DNA of 64,000 nucleotides from Sphingomonas glacialis (GTDB lineage: Bacteria; Pseudomonadota; Alphaproteobacteria; Sphingomonadales; Sphingomonadaceae): contig NZ_RCZC01000002.1 in assembly GCF_006439055.1 (NCBI RefSeq), positions 1,521,979 to 1,585,978 on the forward strand, in the 5' to 3' direction. This document shows positions 29,077 through 38,331 of this stretch, one piece after another (position 1 is the stretch's first letter; each line of letters opens with the position of its first letter). Made by a program: the position numbers and the translations under genes. Below the pieces are notes generated by a model. That model was not told the DNA's origin. It was given only the letters and a program-made list of their open reading frames with translations, and did no database searches.

Positions 29077-31620
29077 ATGGCCGAACCCGAAAACAGCGTG
29101 CAATTCCGGATTCGTCGCGAGCTCGACGGGTTCGCCGGCGTCGTCCAGCGTGTCTGGGGCCGCTGGTGGGTCAAGACGCTCGCCGCGCTCGGCGTGCTCG
29201 GCGCGATCGGGGCGACGGTGTTCTATTTCGCCTTCGCCGCGGGGCTGCCCTCGGTCGACAAGTTGCGCACCTATGAGCCGCCGCTGCCGACCAACGTGCG
29301 CGACATCGACGGCATGCCGATCCACTCTTACGCACGCGAGCGCCGCGTTGAACTCAGCTACGCCGAATATCCGCCGCTGCTCGTGCGCGCGTTCCTTGCC
29401 GCCGAGGACAAGAACTTCTTCGAGCATCACGGCGTCGATTATCTCGGCATCGCGAGCGCGGCGGTCAACAATCTGACGAGCCACAAGCGCCCGGCGGGCG
29501 CCTCGACCATCACGCAGCAGGTCGCCAAGAACCTGCTGATCGGCAACGAGACGAGCTATGCGCGCAAGATCAAGGAGGCGATCCTCGCCTACCGGATCGA
29601 GGACACGCTGACCAAGCCGCAGATCCTCGAACTCTACCTCAACCAGATCGCGCTCGGCCGCAACGCGTTCGGCGTCGAGGCGGCAAGCTATGCCTATTTC
29701 GGCAAGGACCTGACCCAGCTCGATCTCGCGCAGATGGCGTATCTCGCGATCCTGCCCAAGGGCCCGTCGAACTACGATCCGATCCGCCATCCCGACCGTG
29801 CGCTCGGCCGCCGCGCCTATGTGCTGCGCGAGATGCTCAAGAACGGCTTCATCACCCAGGCGCAGCACGATGCCGCAAGCGCAGAGCCGCTCGGAACCGT
29901 CCCGCGCCAGACGCCCAAGACCGAGACCGCGGGATCGGGCTATTTCGTCGAGGAAGTCCGCCGCCAGCTGATCGACAAGTTTGGCGAGGACGAGCGCGCG
30001 GGTCCGTACAGCGTCTATTCGGGCGGGCTGTGGGTGCGCACCTCGCTCGACGAGAAGATGCAGGACTACGCGCAGACCGCCTTGCGCCAGGGGTTGCTGC
30101 GCTTCGACCAGGGCCGCGGCTGGTCGGGGCCGATCGGCCATGCCGAGATTACCGATGACCGGTGGCAGGGCGCGTTGCTCAACACCAATATCGGGCTCGA
30201 CTATGACGATTGGCGCGCCGCGATCGTGATCGCGCGCGACGAGAGCGCGGCACAATTGGGCTTCTCCGACGGCAGCACGGGCACCCTCCCCCGCTTCGCC
30301 GCGCAGATGCCGGTACGTGGCGGCGGCGGCACCGCGTTCGCCGCGATGAAGGCGGGCGACATCATCGCGGTCGCCCCCAGCGGCGGCGAGTTCGCCTTGC
30401 GCTCGGTGCCCAAGATCTCGGGCGCGTTCGTTGTCGAGCAGCCGCAGACCGGCCGCGTGCTGGCGATGCAGGGCGGGTTCGATTTCCGCGTACAGGCGTT
30501 CAACCGCGCGACGCAGGCGATGCGCCAGCCGGGGTCGACGATCAAGCCGATCGTCTATGCCGCCGCGCTTGAGGGCGGGATGACCCCCGCCTCGATCATC
30601 GTCGATGGGCCGTTCTGCGTCTATCAGGGCGCACGGCTCGGGCAGAAATGCTTCCGGAATTTCGGTGGCGTCGGCGGCTCGGGCGGGCACACGATGCGCT
30701 GGGGCGTCGAGCAGTCGCGCAACCTGATGACGGTGCGCGCCGCCGCCACCACGGGCATGCCGCATGTCGTGTCGCTGATGGACCGGATCGGCGTCGGCAA
30801 ATATCCGCCCTACCTTTCCTTCGCGCTCGGCGCGGGCGAGACGACGGTGTCGCGGATGGTCAATGCCTATGCGATCCTCGCCAATCAGGGCCGCTCGCAT
30901 CCGTCGTCGCTGATCGATTTCGTCCAGGATCGCCACGGCAAGGTAGTCTGGCCCGAAAATTGGCACGCCTGCGACCGTTGCAATGCGCCCGACTGGAACG
31001 GGCGGCCGATGCCGCGCCCGGTCGCCGGCGGCAAGCAGATCGTCGATGCGATGAGCGCCTACCAGATGGTCCATATCGCCGAGGGCGTGATCCAGCGCGG
31101 CACCGCGACCGTCCTTCGCGATCTCGACCGGCCGATGTTCGGCAAGACCGGCACCAATACCGGCCCGACCGACGTGTGGTTCATCGGCGGCACGCCGCAG
31201 ATGATCGGCGGGCTGTATATCGGCTATGACACGCCACATTCGCTCGGTGGCGGCGCGCAGGGCGGCACGCTCGCCGCGCCGATCTTCAAGGCGTTCGCGG
31301 TGAAAGCGTATGAGGGGATGGACAAGCTGCCGTTCCGCGCGCCCGCCGGCATCCGCATGGTCCGCATCGATCGGCAGAGCGGCAAGCCGGTGTTCGGCGC
31401 CTGGCCAACCGACGACCCCAAGGCATCGGTGATCTGGGAAGCGTTCAAGCCCGAGAGCGAGCCGCGCCGCGTGATCCATCGCGGCACGATTTTCCCAGAC
31501 CCGGCGGCAGCGGCAACCGCCGCAGCCGCAGCGGCGGCACGTGCGCGGGCGGCGACGCAGGCGCAGAGCGAGGCGCGCAAGGACAGCGATTTCTTGCAAA
31601 AGCAGGGCGGCATCTACTAG
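29077..31620 (+). CDS. mrcA: Penicillin-binding protein 1A (bifunctional transglycosylase/transpeptidase)
   Basis: This 847-residue class A PBP polymerises and crosslinks peptidoglycan. There is one N-terminal membrane anchor (~39-63), then a GT51 domain with the catalytic Glu in LAAEDKNFFEHHG (~110) and GASTITQQVAKNL. The transpeptidase domain has S487 in PGSTIKP, SRN in EQSRNLM, and KTGT near 690. The C-terminus ends in an Ala/Gln-rich tail. The ATG at 29077 is preferred over a TTG at 29056. It follows the amidase, separated by a REP-like element. A single complete set of catalytic motifs indicates an active enzyme. Confidence 0.96.
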   Translation: MAEPENSVQFRIRRELDGFAGVVQRVWGRWWVKTLAALGVLGAIGATVFYFAFAAGLPSVDKLRTYEPPLPTNVRDIDGMPIHSYARERRVELSYAEYPPLLVRAFLAAEDKNFFEHHGVDYLGIASAAVNNLTSHKRPAGASTITQQVAKNLLIGNETSYARKIKEAILAYRIEDTLTKPQILELYLNQIALGRNAFGVEAASYAYFGKDLTQLDLAQMAYLAILPKGPSNYDPIRHPDRALGRRAYVLREMLKNGFITQAQHDAASAEPLGTVPRQTPKTETAGSGYFVEEVRRQLIDKFGEDERAGPYSVYSGGLWVRTSLDEKMQDYAQTALRQGLLRFDQGRGWSGPIGHAEITDDRWQGALLNTNIGLDYDDWRAAIVIARDESAAQLGFSDGSTGTLPRFAAQMPVRGGGGTAFAAMKAGDIIAVAPSGGEFALRSVPKISGAFVVEQPQTGRVLAMQGGFDFRVQAFNRATQAMRQPGSTIKPIVYAAALEGGMTPASIIVDGPFCVYQGARLGQKCFRNFGGVGGSGGHTMRWGVEQSRNLMTVRAAATTGMPHVVSLMDRIGVGKYPPYLSFALGAGETTVSRMVNAYAILANQGRSHPSSLIDFVQDRHGKVVWPENWHACDRCNAPDWNGRPMPRPVAGGKQIVDAMSAYQMVHIAEGVIQRGTATVLRDLDRPMFGKTGTNTGPTDVWFIGGTPQMIGGLYIGYDTPHSLGGGAQGGTLAAPIFKAFAVKAYEGMDKLPFRAPAGIRMVRIDRQSGKPVFGAWPTDDPKASVIWEAFKPESEPRRVIHRGTIFPDPAAAATAAAAAAARARAATQAQSEARKDSDFLQKQGGIY

Positions 31621-31627
31621 CCATGTG

Positions 31628-31721
31628 CGTCGCCCCGGCGAAGGCCGGGGCCGCCCGGTTGTCGCGGGACAATTGGCGTCTTGCATCCTATATAGCGGCC
31701 CCGGCCTTCGCCGGGGCGACG
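31628..31721. repeat. Inverted repeat, copy D (variant CGTCGCCCCGG)
   Basis: CGTCGCCCCGGCGAAGGCCG and its complement CGGCCTTCGCCGGGGCGACG enclose about 40 bp that contains TTGTCG and TATATAG, a possible promoter for prfB. This copy sits between two co-directional genes rather than a convergent pair. Confidence 0.75.
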
Positions 31722-31743
31722 AATTCAAGTCTGGAGTAACCCC

Positions 31744-32871
31744 ATGCGCGCTGAAGCGCAGGCTCATATCGATTCGATCAAGGACGCGCTCGCGCTGCTC
31801 CGCCGCTTCCTCGACTGGGACCGCGCGCTGCGCCGGCTCGACGAGCTCAACGCGCGCGTCGAGGATCAGGCGCTGTGGAACGATCCGAAGGCCGCCCAGG
31901 CGGTGATGCGCGAGCGTCGCCGGCTCGAAGAGGCGATCACCGCGACGCGCGCGATCGAGAGCGAGCTCAACGACACCGCCGAGCTGATCGAGATGGCCGA
32001 GGCCGAAGGCGACACCGAGATGGAGGCCGAGGGTGTCTCCGCGCTCGCCGATCTCGCCGCGCGTGCCGACAAGGACAAGGTCAAGGCGCTGCTCGCGGGC
32101 GAGGCCGATGGCAACGACACCTATATCGAGGTCAATGCCGGTGCCGGCGGGACCGAGAGCCAGGATTGGGCGGGGATGCTCAGCCGGATGTATTCGCGCT
32201 GGGGCGAACGCCACGGTTTGAAGGTCGAGCTGATCGACCAGCATTCGGGCGAGCAGGCCGGGATCAAGTCGGCCACGTTGCTGCTCAAGGGCGAGAACGC
32301 CTACGGCTATGCCAAGACCGAGAGCGGCGTCCACCGCCTGGTCCGCATCAGCCCGTATGACAGCGCCGCGCGCCGCCACACCTCGTTCGCGAGCGTGTGG
32401 GTCTATCCGGTCGTCGACGACAATATCGAGGTCGAATATAACGAGAGCGACCTGCGCATCGACACCTATCGCGCGAGCGGAGCCGGCGGGCAGCACATCA
32501 ACACGACCGATTCGGCGGTGCGCATCACGCACATCCCGACCGGCATCGTCGTCCAGTGCCAGAACCAGCGCAGCCAGCACAAGAACAAGGCCGAGGCCTA
32601 CAACCAGCTCCGCGCGCGGCTGTACGAGCGCGAACTGGCGATCCGCGAAGCTGCCGCCAATGCCGAGAATGCCGGCAAGACCGACATCGGCTGGGGCCAC
32701 CAGATCCGCTCCTACGTGCTCCAGCCGTATCAGATGGTGAAGGACCTGCGCACCGGCGTCACCTCGTCGAGCCCGTCCGACGTGCTCGATGGCGACCTCG
32801 AGGCGTTCATGGCCGCCGCCCTCTCGCAGCGCGTGACCGGCGAGACGGTCGAGGTCGAGGACGTCGAGTAA
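31744..32871 (+). CDS. prfB: Peptide chain release factor 2
   Basis: This 375-residue factor recognises UGA and UAA stop codons and triggers peptide release. The catalytic GGQ is at 248-250 within [17 protein letters not shown]. The codon-recognition tripeptide, SPF in E. coli, appears as SPY in [15 protein letters not shown], a form I recall from alphaproteobacteria. The frame is continuous from the ATG, with no internal UGA and so no programmed frameshift of the E. coli type. The next gene's ATG overlaps its stop codon by one base. Confidence 0.96.
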   Translation: MRAEAQAHIDSIKDALALLRRFLDWDRALRRLDELNARVEDQALWNDPKAAQAVMRERRRLEEAITATRAIESELNDTAELIEMAEAEGDTEMEAEGVSALADLAARADKDKVKALLAGEADGNDTYIEVNAGAGGTESQDWAGMLSRMYSRWGERHGLKVELIDQHSGEQAGIKSATLLLKGENAYGYAKTESGVHRLVRISPYDSAARRHTSFASVWVYPVVDDNIEVEYNESDLRIDTYRASGAGGQHINTTDSAVRITHIPTGIVVQCQNQRSQHKNKAEAYNQLRARLYERELAIREAAANAENAGKTDIGWGHQIRSYVLQPYQMVKDLRTGVTSSSPSDVLDGDLEAFMAAALSQRVTGETVEVEDVE

Positions 32872-33632
32872 TGCGCGACTCCGCCGTCTCTGCAGCCCCG
32901 GCGAGACGGGGGAAGGCCGCTCTTGCGGGGGTGGCGCTGCTCGCCCTCGCCGCGTGCGACGGCGGTTCGGCGACCGTCCCCGATCGCAGCCCGAAGGTCG
33001 GCCCCTTCCCCGCCGCCGACCGCCCGGTCGCGGCGATCGTCTCGGCGCGCTGGTCGACCGAGGAGGATCGCGATCGGCTCAATGAAGCGGGCGAAGTGAT
33101 GGCCAAGGCCGGGATCAAGCCCGGCATGACCGTCGCCGATATCGGCGCGGGCGAGGGCTATTACACGATCCGCCTCGCCAACCGCGTCGGCAAGGAAGGC
33201 CGTGTGCTGGCCGAAGACATCGTCGCCGATGTCCGCGATGCGCTCGCCTTGCGCGTCGCGCGCGAGCATCTCGAGACGGTCAGCGTTCGGCTCGGCGCGC
33301 CGAACGACCCGCGGCTGCCGGCCGCCAGCTTCGACCGGATCCTGATGGTTCATATGTATCACGAGATCGAGCAGCCCTACGAATTCCTGTGGCGGATGCG
33401 TCCCTCGCTCAAGCCCGACGGGCTCGCGATCGTCGTCGACGCCAATCGCCCGACGCAGAATCACGGCACCCCGCCCGCGCTGCTCAAATGCGAGTTCGCC
33501 GCGGTCGGCTATAGCGAAGTCGCGACCTACGACATGCCCTCGGCGGGCGGCTATCTCGCCGCCTTCCGCGCGACCGGCGCACGCCCCGAGCCGGATGCGA
33601 TCAAGGCCTGCCGGCTGCACGGCGCTTCATAA
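32871..33632 (+). CDS. Lipoprotein with SAM-dependent methyltransferase fold
   Basis: The 253-residue product begins with a lipoprotein signal (lipobox LALAAC, Cys at ~26). It then carries a class I methyltransferase fold, with motif I VADIGAGEGYYTIRLANRVG and a post-motif FDRILMVHMYHEI. Similar secreted methyltransferase-like proteins are widespread in proteobacteria without known substrate; the export signal is at odds with use of cytosolic SAM. It is translationally coupled to prfB by an ATG/TAA overlap. Its stop codon overlaps that of the convergent RadC-like gene by 6 bases. Confidence 0.85.
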   Translation: MRDSAVSAAPARRGKAALAGVALLALAACDGGSATVPDRSPKVGPFPAADRPVAAIVSARWSTEEDRDRLNEAGEVMAKAGIKPGMTVADIGAGEGYYTIRLANRVGKEGRVLAEDIVADVRDALALRVAREHLETVSVRLGAPNDPRLPAASFDRILMVHMYHEIEQPYEFLWRMRPSLKPDGLAIVVDANRPTQNHGTPPALLKCEFAAVGYSEVATYDMPSAGGYLAAFRATGARPEPDAIKACRLHGAS

Positions 33633-34043
33633 CAGACCGCGCGCGCGAAAACTGCAATAGCCGTGCGCAGCGATCACCAGATGGTCGAACAACACGACCT
33701 CGATGAACTGCAGCGCCTGCGCCACGCGGCGGGTAAGCCGGTAATCGGCGTCGCTCGGCGTCGGATCGCCGCTCGGATGGTTGTGTGCCATCACCACCAG
33801 CGCGCAATCGAACGCGAGCGCATCGGTGAGGATGGCGCGAAGCGGGATCGTCACCGCGTCGACCGACCCGGCGCGCAGCTGCCGCATCCCGAGAAGCCGC
33901 CATTCCGGATCGAAATAGCCGAACATCGCCACCTCGCGCGCCGCCGCAGCAATCGGTCGAAACAAGGCGAGCACGCCGTCGGGCAGGTCCGCGGCCGCGA
34001 CATCGGCCGGATCGGCAAGCGGATCGGAAAGCGCGGTCGCCAT
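33627..34043 (-). CDS. RadC-like JAB/MPN domain protein
   Basis: The 138-residue product is a short RadC-family protein with an intact JAMM-type zinc motif in [16 protein letters not shown] and a downstream [17 protein letters not shown]. The family name is historical; a role in DNA repair is not established, and metalloprotease-like activity is inferred from the fold. It lacks the N-terminal helix-hairpin-helix part of full RadC, so it is about half the usual length. The frame continues upstream to 34145 and into thyA; the ATG at 34043 avoids that overlap. It is divergent from thyA. Confidence 0.8.
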   Translation of the reverse strand: MATALSDPLADPADVAAADLPDGVLALFRPIAAAAREVAMFGYFDPEWRLLGMRQLRAGSVDAVTIPLRAILTDALAFDCALVVMAHNHPSGDPTPSDADYRLTRRVAQALQFIEVVLFDHLVIAAHGYCSFRARGLL

Positions 34044-34143
34044 GGCACCGGTCTGCGCAACCACCGTGCGCCGCGCCAGCCAAAGCGACTCCGAAACGGC
34101 GCAACGGTTGGCGCGGCGGCCGCGGCACGCTAGACCGCTCGGC

Positions 34144-34938
34144 ATGCAAGCCTATCTCGACCTGATGCGCCGCGTGCTCGACCACGGCACCCCCCAGATG
34201 GACCGCACCGGCACGGGGACGCTCTCCGTCTTCGGCCACCAGATGCGCTTCGACCTGGCCGATGGTTTCCCGCTGCTCACCACCAAGAAGCTGCACCTGC
34301 GCTCGATCGTGATCGAATTGCTGTGGTTCCTGCGCGGCGACACCAATGTCGAGTGGCTGCGCGAGCGGAAAGTCAGCATCTGGGACGAATGGGCCGACGA
34401 GAAGGGCGATCTCGGCCCGGTTTACGGCAAGCAATGGCGCGACTGGGAGACGGCGGACGGCCGCCACATCGACCAGATCGCCGAGCTGATCGACCAGATC
34501 AAGACCAACCCCGCCTCGCGCCGCCAGATCGTCAGCGCATGGAACCCGGGCGATCTCCACGCGATGGCGCTCGCGCCGTGCCACTGCCTGTTCCAGACGC
34601 ATGTCGCGAACGGCAAGCTCTCGCTCCAGCTCTATCAGCGCAGCGCCGACATCTTCCTCGGCGTGCCCTTCAACATCGCGAGCTATGCGCTGCTGACGAT
34701 GCTGCTCGCGCAGCAATGCGGGCTCGAGCCCGGCGAGTTCATCTGGACCGGCGGCGATTGCCACCTCTATTCGAACCACCTCGACCAGGCGCGCGAACAG
34801 CTTTCGCGCACCCCCGGCGCGCCGCCGCGGCTCGAAATCCTGCGCAAGGCGGATGCGATCGATGGCTATGCGTACGAAGATTTCGTGCTGCACGATTATG
34901 TCGCGCAACCGCACATCAAGGCGACCGTCGCGGTCTGA
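34144..34938 (+). CDS. thyA: Thymidylate synthase
   Basis: This 264-residue enzyme makes dTMP from dUMP using 5,10-methylene-tetrahydrofolate. The nucleophile is C146 in [12 protein letters not shown]; other signatures are [11 protein letters not shown] near the N-terminus, [19 protein letters not shown], and the C-terminal [14 protein letters not shown] ending (here [10 protein letters not shown]). The length is canonical. The start at 34144 is 100 bp from the divergent RadC-like start. Downstream come a hemerythrin gene and folA, which regenerates the folate cofactor this enzyme oxidises. Confidence 0.97.
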   Translation: MQAYLDLMRRVLDHGTPQMDRTGTGTLSVFGHQMRFDLADGFPLLTTKKLHLRSIVIELLWFLRGDTNVEWLRERKVSIWDEWADEKGDLGPVYGKQWRDWETADGRHIDQIAELIDQIKTNPASRRQIVSAWNPGDLHAMALAPCHCLFQTHVANGKLSLQLYQRSADIFLGVPFNIASYALLTMLLAQQCGLEPGEFIWTGGDCHLYSNHLDQAREQLSRTPGAPPRLEILRKADAIDGYAYEDFVLHDYVAQPHIKATVAV

Positions 34939-34941
34939 CAC

Positions 34942-34966
34942 GGAACCGCGCGGCGTCGTGCGCGCT
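34942..34966 (+). promoter_or_regulatory. Possible EcfG-type promoter before the hemerythrin gene
   Basis: GGAAC followed after 16 bases by CGCT matches the alphaproteobacterial general-stress sigma pattern (GGAAC-N16/17-CGTT) with one mismatch in the -10 element. A CCTGAA/TTCAGG stem at 34972-34988 overlaps the hemerythrin Shine-Dalgarno. Confidence 0.3.
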
Positions 34967-34996
34967 TAGCTCCTGAATTTCTTTCAGGGGCCGATC

Positions 34997-35515
34997 ATGG
35001 ACATCACGCAACTCATCCTCGACGAACATGGCCAGCAGCGCGCGCTGTTCGCCCAGATCGAACAGATCGATCCCAAGGACACCGGCGCGCTGTCGGCTTT
35101 GTGGAACCGTCTGCACGCGCTGCTCGATTCGCATGCCGAGGCCGAGGAGCGCTTCTTCTATCCGCGCCTGATGCAGGTCGGCGAAGGCGGCAACGACGCC
35201 GATTCGGCAGCCGAGGAGACCGAGGACGCGATCGAGGATCATAACGACATCCGCGACACCGCCGCCGCGGTCGACAAGGAAAAGGTCGGCAGCAAGGCCT
35301 GGTTCGAGGCGCTCGGCGAATGCAACAAGGCGAACAGCGATCACATGGCGGAGGAAGAACGCCAGGGCCTGACCGACTTCCGCCTCAACGCGACGCTGCA
35401 GGAACGCCACGATCTCGGCGTCAAGTTCGCGACCTTCGAGGCCGAGCATCTGACGGGCGTCAAGGCGGTCGACAAGGACCCGAAGAAGTGGGTCAAGGAC
35501 CACGCGCCCGACTGA
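34997..35515 (+). CDS. Hemerythrin (HHE cation-binding) domain protein
   Basis: This 172-residue four-helix protein has His/Glu ligands spaced as in HHE proteins: DEHGQQR, LLDSHAEAEERFFYPRL, IEDHNDIRD and SDHMAEEE. Such proteins bind a di-iron centre and are linked to oxygen or nitric oxide handling and to stress, though the specific role is unknown. It lies between thyA and folA. The spacing to folA is 52 bp, so read-through is likely. A stress-type promoter may lie directly upstream. Confidence 0.88.
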   Translation: MDITQLILDEHGQQRALFAQIEQIDPKDTGALSALWNRLHALLDSHAEAEERFFYPRLMQVGEGGNDADSAAEETEDAIEDHNDIRDTAAAVDKEKVGSKAWFEALGECNKANSDHMAEEERQGLTDFRLNATLQERHDLGVKFATFEAEHLTGVKAVDKDPKKWVKDHAPD

Positions 35516-35567
35516 GGGCGTGAGCGACCCTCTCGCCATTGGCGGCGCGTGCGGGCATGACGGCGGG

Positions 35568-36038
35568 ATGATCACGCTGTATCTCGCGCGCGCCGACAAT
35601 GGCGTCATCGGTGTCGATGGCAAATTGCCGTGGCACCTCCCCGCCGATCTCAATCGCTTCAAGGCGCTGACGATGGGCAAGCCGATGGTGATGGGCCGCA
35701 AGACCTTCGAGAGCTTTCCCGCGCCGTTGCCGGGGCGCCGCCACATCGTGCTGACGCGCGATCCGGCCTGGGCGGCGGAGGGCGCGGAGGTAGCCCATTC
35801 GGTCGATGCAGCGCTCACGCTGGCGGGCGATGGCGATGTCGCGGTGATCGGCGGCGCCGAGATTTTCGCGCTGCTGCTGCCCCGCGCCGATTCCATCGAG
35901 CTGACCGAGGTGCATGTCAGCCCCGCCGGTGATGCCGTGGTCCCGGCCTTTGCTGGCTGGCAGGAAGTCGCCCGAGAATCCCACCCGGCCGAGGGCGCGC
36001 GTCCAGCCTACGCCTTCGTGACGCTCATCAGGAGCTGA
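35568..36038 (+). CDS. folA: Dihydrofolate reductase
   Basis: This 156-residue enzyme reduces dihydrofolate to tetrahydrofolate with NADPH. Signatures are ARADNGVIGVDGKLPWHLPAD near the N-terminus, GKPMVMGRKTFESF and VIGGAEIFALLLP. The ATG at 35568 gives the normal DHFR N-terminus (MITLYLARADN); an in-frame GTG at 35520 would add 16 atypical residues. Together with thyA it completes the dTMP/folate cycle. Trimethoprim is the classic inhibitor of the family. Confidence 0.95.
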   Translation: MITLYLARADNGVIGVDGKLPWHLPADLNRFKALTMGKPMVMGRKTFESFPAPLPGRRHIVLTRDPAWAAEGAEVAHSVDAALTLAGDGDVAVIGGAEIFALLLPRADSIELTEVHVSPAGDAVVPAFAGWQEVARESHPAEGARPAYAFVTLIRS

Positions 36039-36138
36039 CGGCGGCCGCCTTGTCGCGGCCCCGACGATCCCGCATACCGGTCGCTGACCGGACGCGGCAG
36101 CCCCTGCCGCAAAGGGCCGGCACGACGGGGAGAGCAAG

Positions 36139-37305
36139 ATGCGCAAGGTCCTGGCTGGGGTAGCGGTGCTGATCGTGCTCGGCCTGATCGCCTTTTTCAC
36201 GCTCGCCCCCGGCATCGTCGAGCGATCGATGAACGAAGTCGAACCCGTCGCGCTCACCATCAGCCCGCGCGCCCACGCGCTGCACGCCACGCTGCAGATC
36301 GCCGACATGCACGCCGATACGCTGCTGTGGCAGCGCAGTCTGCTCGCCCGCGCCGACCGCGGGCAGATCGACCTGCCGCGACTGCTCGCGGGCAATTACG
36401 CGCTGCAGATCTTCTCGTCGGTGACCAAGACGCCGAAACACCAGAATTACGATTCTAACGGCGCCGACAGCGACAATATCACCGCGCTCGCCATCGCCGA
36501 CCTCCAGCCGCCGCGCACCTGGACGTCGCTGCTGCAGCGCTCGCTGTGGCACGCGCAAAAGCTCGATCGCTATGCCGCCGCCTCGAATGGCCAGTTGCGC
36601 GTGATCCGCACCCCCGCCGAGCTCGACCACCTGCTCGGCGACCGCGCGCGCGGCCAGAAGGTCGTTGGCGGGATGCTGTCGATCGAGGGGCTGCAGGATC
36701 TCGAGGGCAAGCTCGCTAATCTCGACACGCTCCACGCCGCCGGCTTCCGCATGGCGGGGCTCGCGCATTTCTTCGATAACGAGATCTCCGGCTCGATGCA
36801 CGGCGAAGCGAAGCGCGGACTCACCCCGCTCGGGCGGCAGGTCGTGCGGCGGATGGAAGCGCTCGGCATGATCGTCGATGTCGCACATTCGAGCCACGGG
36901 ACGATCGCCGAGGTCATCGCCATGGCGCACCGCCCGATCGTCGCGAGCCACGGTGGGGTGCAGGCGACGTGCAAGGTCAACCGCAACCTGACCGACGACG
37001 AGATCCGCGGCATCGCGCGCACCGGCGGCGTGATCGGCATCGGCTATTGGGATGCCGCGATCTGCTCGACCAAACCCGCGGCGGCGGCCGCCGCGATCGC
37101 GCATGTCCGCGATCTGGTCGGGATCGACCATGTCGGGCTCGGTTCCGATTTCGACGGCGCGGTGACGACGGGCTTCGACGCGAGCCAGCTTGCCGCCGTC
37201 ACACAAGCGCTGATCGACCGCGGCTTCAGCGACGCCGATATCGCCAAGGTGATGGGCGGCAATGTGCTCCGGGTCGTTCGCGCCGGGATCGCGCCCGCCC
37301 CCTAG
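36139..37305 (+). CDS. Membrane-anchored M19 (renal-type) dipeptidase
   Basis: This 388-residue metallopeptidase has an N-terminal membrane anchor or uncleaved signal (VLAGVAVLIVLGLIAFFTLA, ~4-23). The zinc-site motifs of family M19 are all present: ADMHADTL, MLSIEGLQDLEG, VDVAHSS, VASHGG and LGSDFDG. The family hydrolyses dipeptides, including some with D-amino acids, and acts here on the periplasmic side. It stands alone 100 bp after folA, and 33 bp before ribF on the same strand. The exact substrate is unknown. Confidence 0.92.
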   Translation: MRKVLAGVAVLIVLGLIAFFTLAPGIVERSMNEVEPVALTISPRAHALHATLQIADMHADTLLWQRSLLARADRGQIDLPRLLAGNYALQIFSSVTKTPKHQNYDSNGADSDNITALAIADLQPPRTWTSLLQRSLWHAQKLDRYAAASNGQLRVIRTPAELDHLLGDRARGQKVVGGMLSIEGLQDLEGKLANLDTLHAAGFRMAGLAHFFDNEISGSMHGEAKRGLTPLGRQVVRRMEALGMIVDVAHSSHGTIAEVIAMAHRPIVASHGGVQATCKVNRNLTDDEIRGIARTGGVIGIGYWDAAICSTKPAAAAAAIAHVRDLVGIDHVGLGSDFDGAVTTGFDASQLAAVTQALIDRGFSDADIAKVMGGNVLRVVRAGIAPAP

Positions 37306-37338
37306 CGCGCGCGCAAAGCCGTCCGTATAGCCGGTGGC

Positions 37339-38274
37339 ATGCAGCGGCTCGACGGCGGCTCGGCGGTTCCGGCGGCGATGCGCGCCGGCATCGTCGCGCT
37401 CGGCAATTTCGATGGATTTCACCTGGGGCATCAGGCCGTGGTCGGGCGTGCCGTCGCGCGCGCGCGCGCCGAGGGGCGGCCGGCGCTGGTCGCGACTTTC
37501 GATCCGCATCCGGTGCGGCATTTTCAGCCCGACAGCGAGCCCTTCCGCCTGACCACGCTCGACCAGCGCGAGCGCTTGTTCGCCGCGGCGGGCGCCGATG
37601 CGATGATCGTCTTCGGCTTCGATGCAGCGCTGGCGGCGTTGACCGCGACCGAATTCGTCGGCGATCGGCTGATCGACAAGATCGGCGTCGGTGGCGTGGT
37701 GACGGGCGAGGATTTCACTTTCGGCAAGGCCAAGAGCGGCAATGTCGCTGTGCTCGCCACGCTCGGCATAGAGAATGACTTCGCGGTCGAGACGGTCGGT
37801 GCGGTGTCGCTCGACGGGATTCCCGTGTCGTCGAGCCGGATCCGCGACCTGCTCAAGGCGGGCGACCCGCGCGGCGCGGCCAAGCTGCTGACGCGGCCCT
37901 TCACCGTGGCGGGCACGGTGCAGCATGGCGACAAGCTCGGCCGGACGATCGGCTATCCCACCGCCAATCTCGACATGGGGAAATACCTGCGGCCGGCCTA
38001 TGGCATCTATGCCGCCCGCGGGCGGCTGGCCGATGGGCGCGTGCTCGACGGCGCGGCGAACCTCGGCATCCGGCCGAGCTTCGATCCCCCCAAGGAATTG
38101 CTCGAGCCGTATTTCTTCGACTTTTCGGAGGATTTGTACGGCCAGCCGATCGAAGTCGAGCTGATCGACTATCTTCGCCCCGAGGCGAAGTTCGACACGC
38201 TCGATGCGCTGACCGCGCAGATGGATTCGGATTGCGCCCGCGCGCGCCAGATCCTGGCGAACGAGCGCCGCTAA
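37339..38274 (+). CDS. ribF: Bifunctional riboflavin kinase / FAD synthetase
   Basis: This 311-residue enzyme converts riboflavin to FMN and then FAD. The N-terminal adenylyltransferase domain shows GNFDGFHLGHQAVV and the nucleotidyltransferase-type PVSSSRIRDLLKAGD. The C-terminal kinase domain shows HGDKLGRTIGYPTANLD and GAANLGIRPSFDPP. The length is standard. It is the last plus-strand gene before a 770-bp gene-free stretch; in many relatives ileS follows, but not here. Confidence 0.95.
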   Translation: MQRLDGGSAVPAAMRAGIVALGNFDGFHLGHQAVVGRAVARARAEGRPALVATFDPHPVRHFQPDSEPFRLTTLDQRERLFAAAGADAMIVFGFDAALAALTATEFVGDRLIDKIGVGGVVTGEDFTFGKAKSGNVAVLATLGIENDFAVETVGAVSLDGIPVSSSRIRDLLKAGDPRGAAKLLTRPFTVAGTVQHGDKLGRTIGYPTANLDMGKYLRPAYGIYAARGRLADGRVLDGAANLGIRPSFDPPKELLEPYFFDFSEDLYGQPIEVELIDYLRPEAKFDTLDALTAQMDSDCARARQILANERR

Positions 38275-38301
38275 GGCGTTTGCCGCGAGATCGACCAAGA
38301 C

Positions 38302-38331
38302 AAAAGGGGCCGGCATTGCTGCCGACCCCTG
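38302..38331 (-). terminator. Minus-strand intrinsic terminator with GNRA loop
   Basis: On the minus strand AGGGGTCGGCA, loop GCAA and TGCCGGCCCCT form an 11-bp stem (one G-U pair), followed by TTTTG. On the plus strand the same stem has a C-A mismatch, so the minus-strand transcript is the better fit. It lies just past the ribF stop codon (38274), opposite ribF transcription. Confidence 0.65.

Noticed and set aside
29059..32700. 1213-codon minus-strand frame opposite mrcA and prfB
   Set aside because: It spans two genes and the repeat between them; composition is that of an antisense shadow.
31744..32871. Programmed frameshift in prfB
   Set aside because: The frame is continuous from the ATG, with no in-frame UGA near codon 25.
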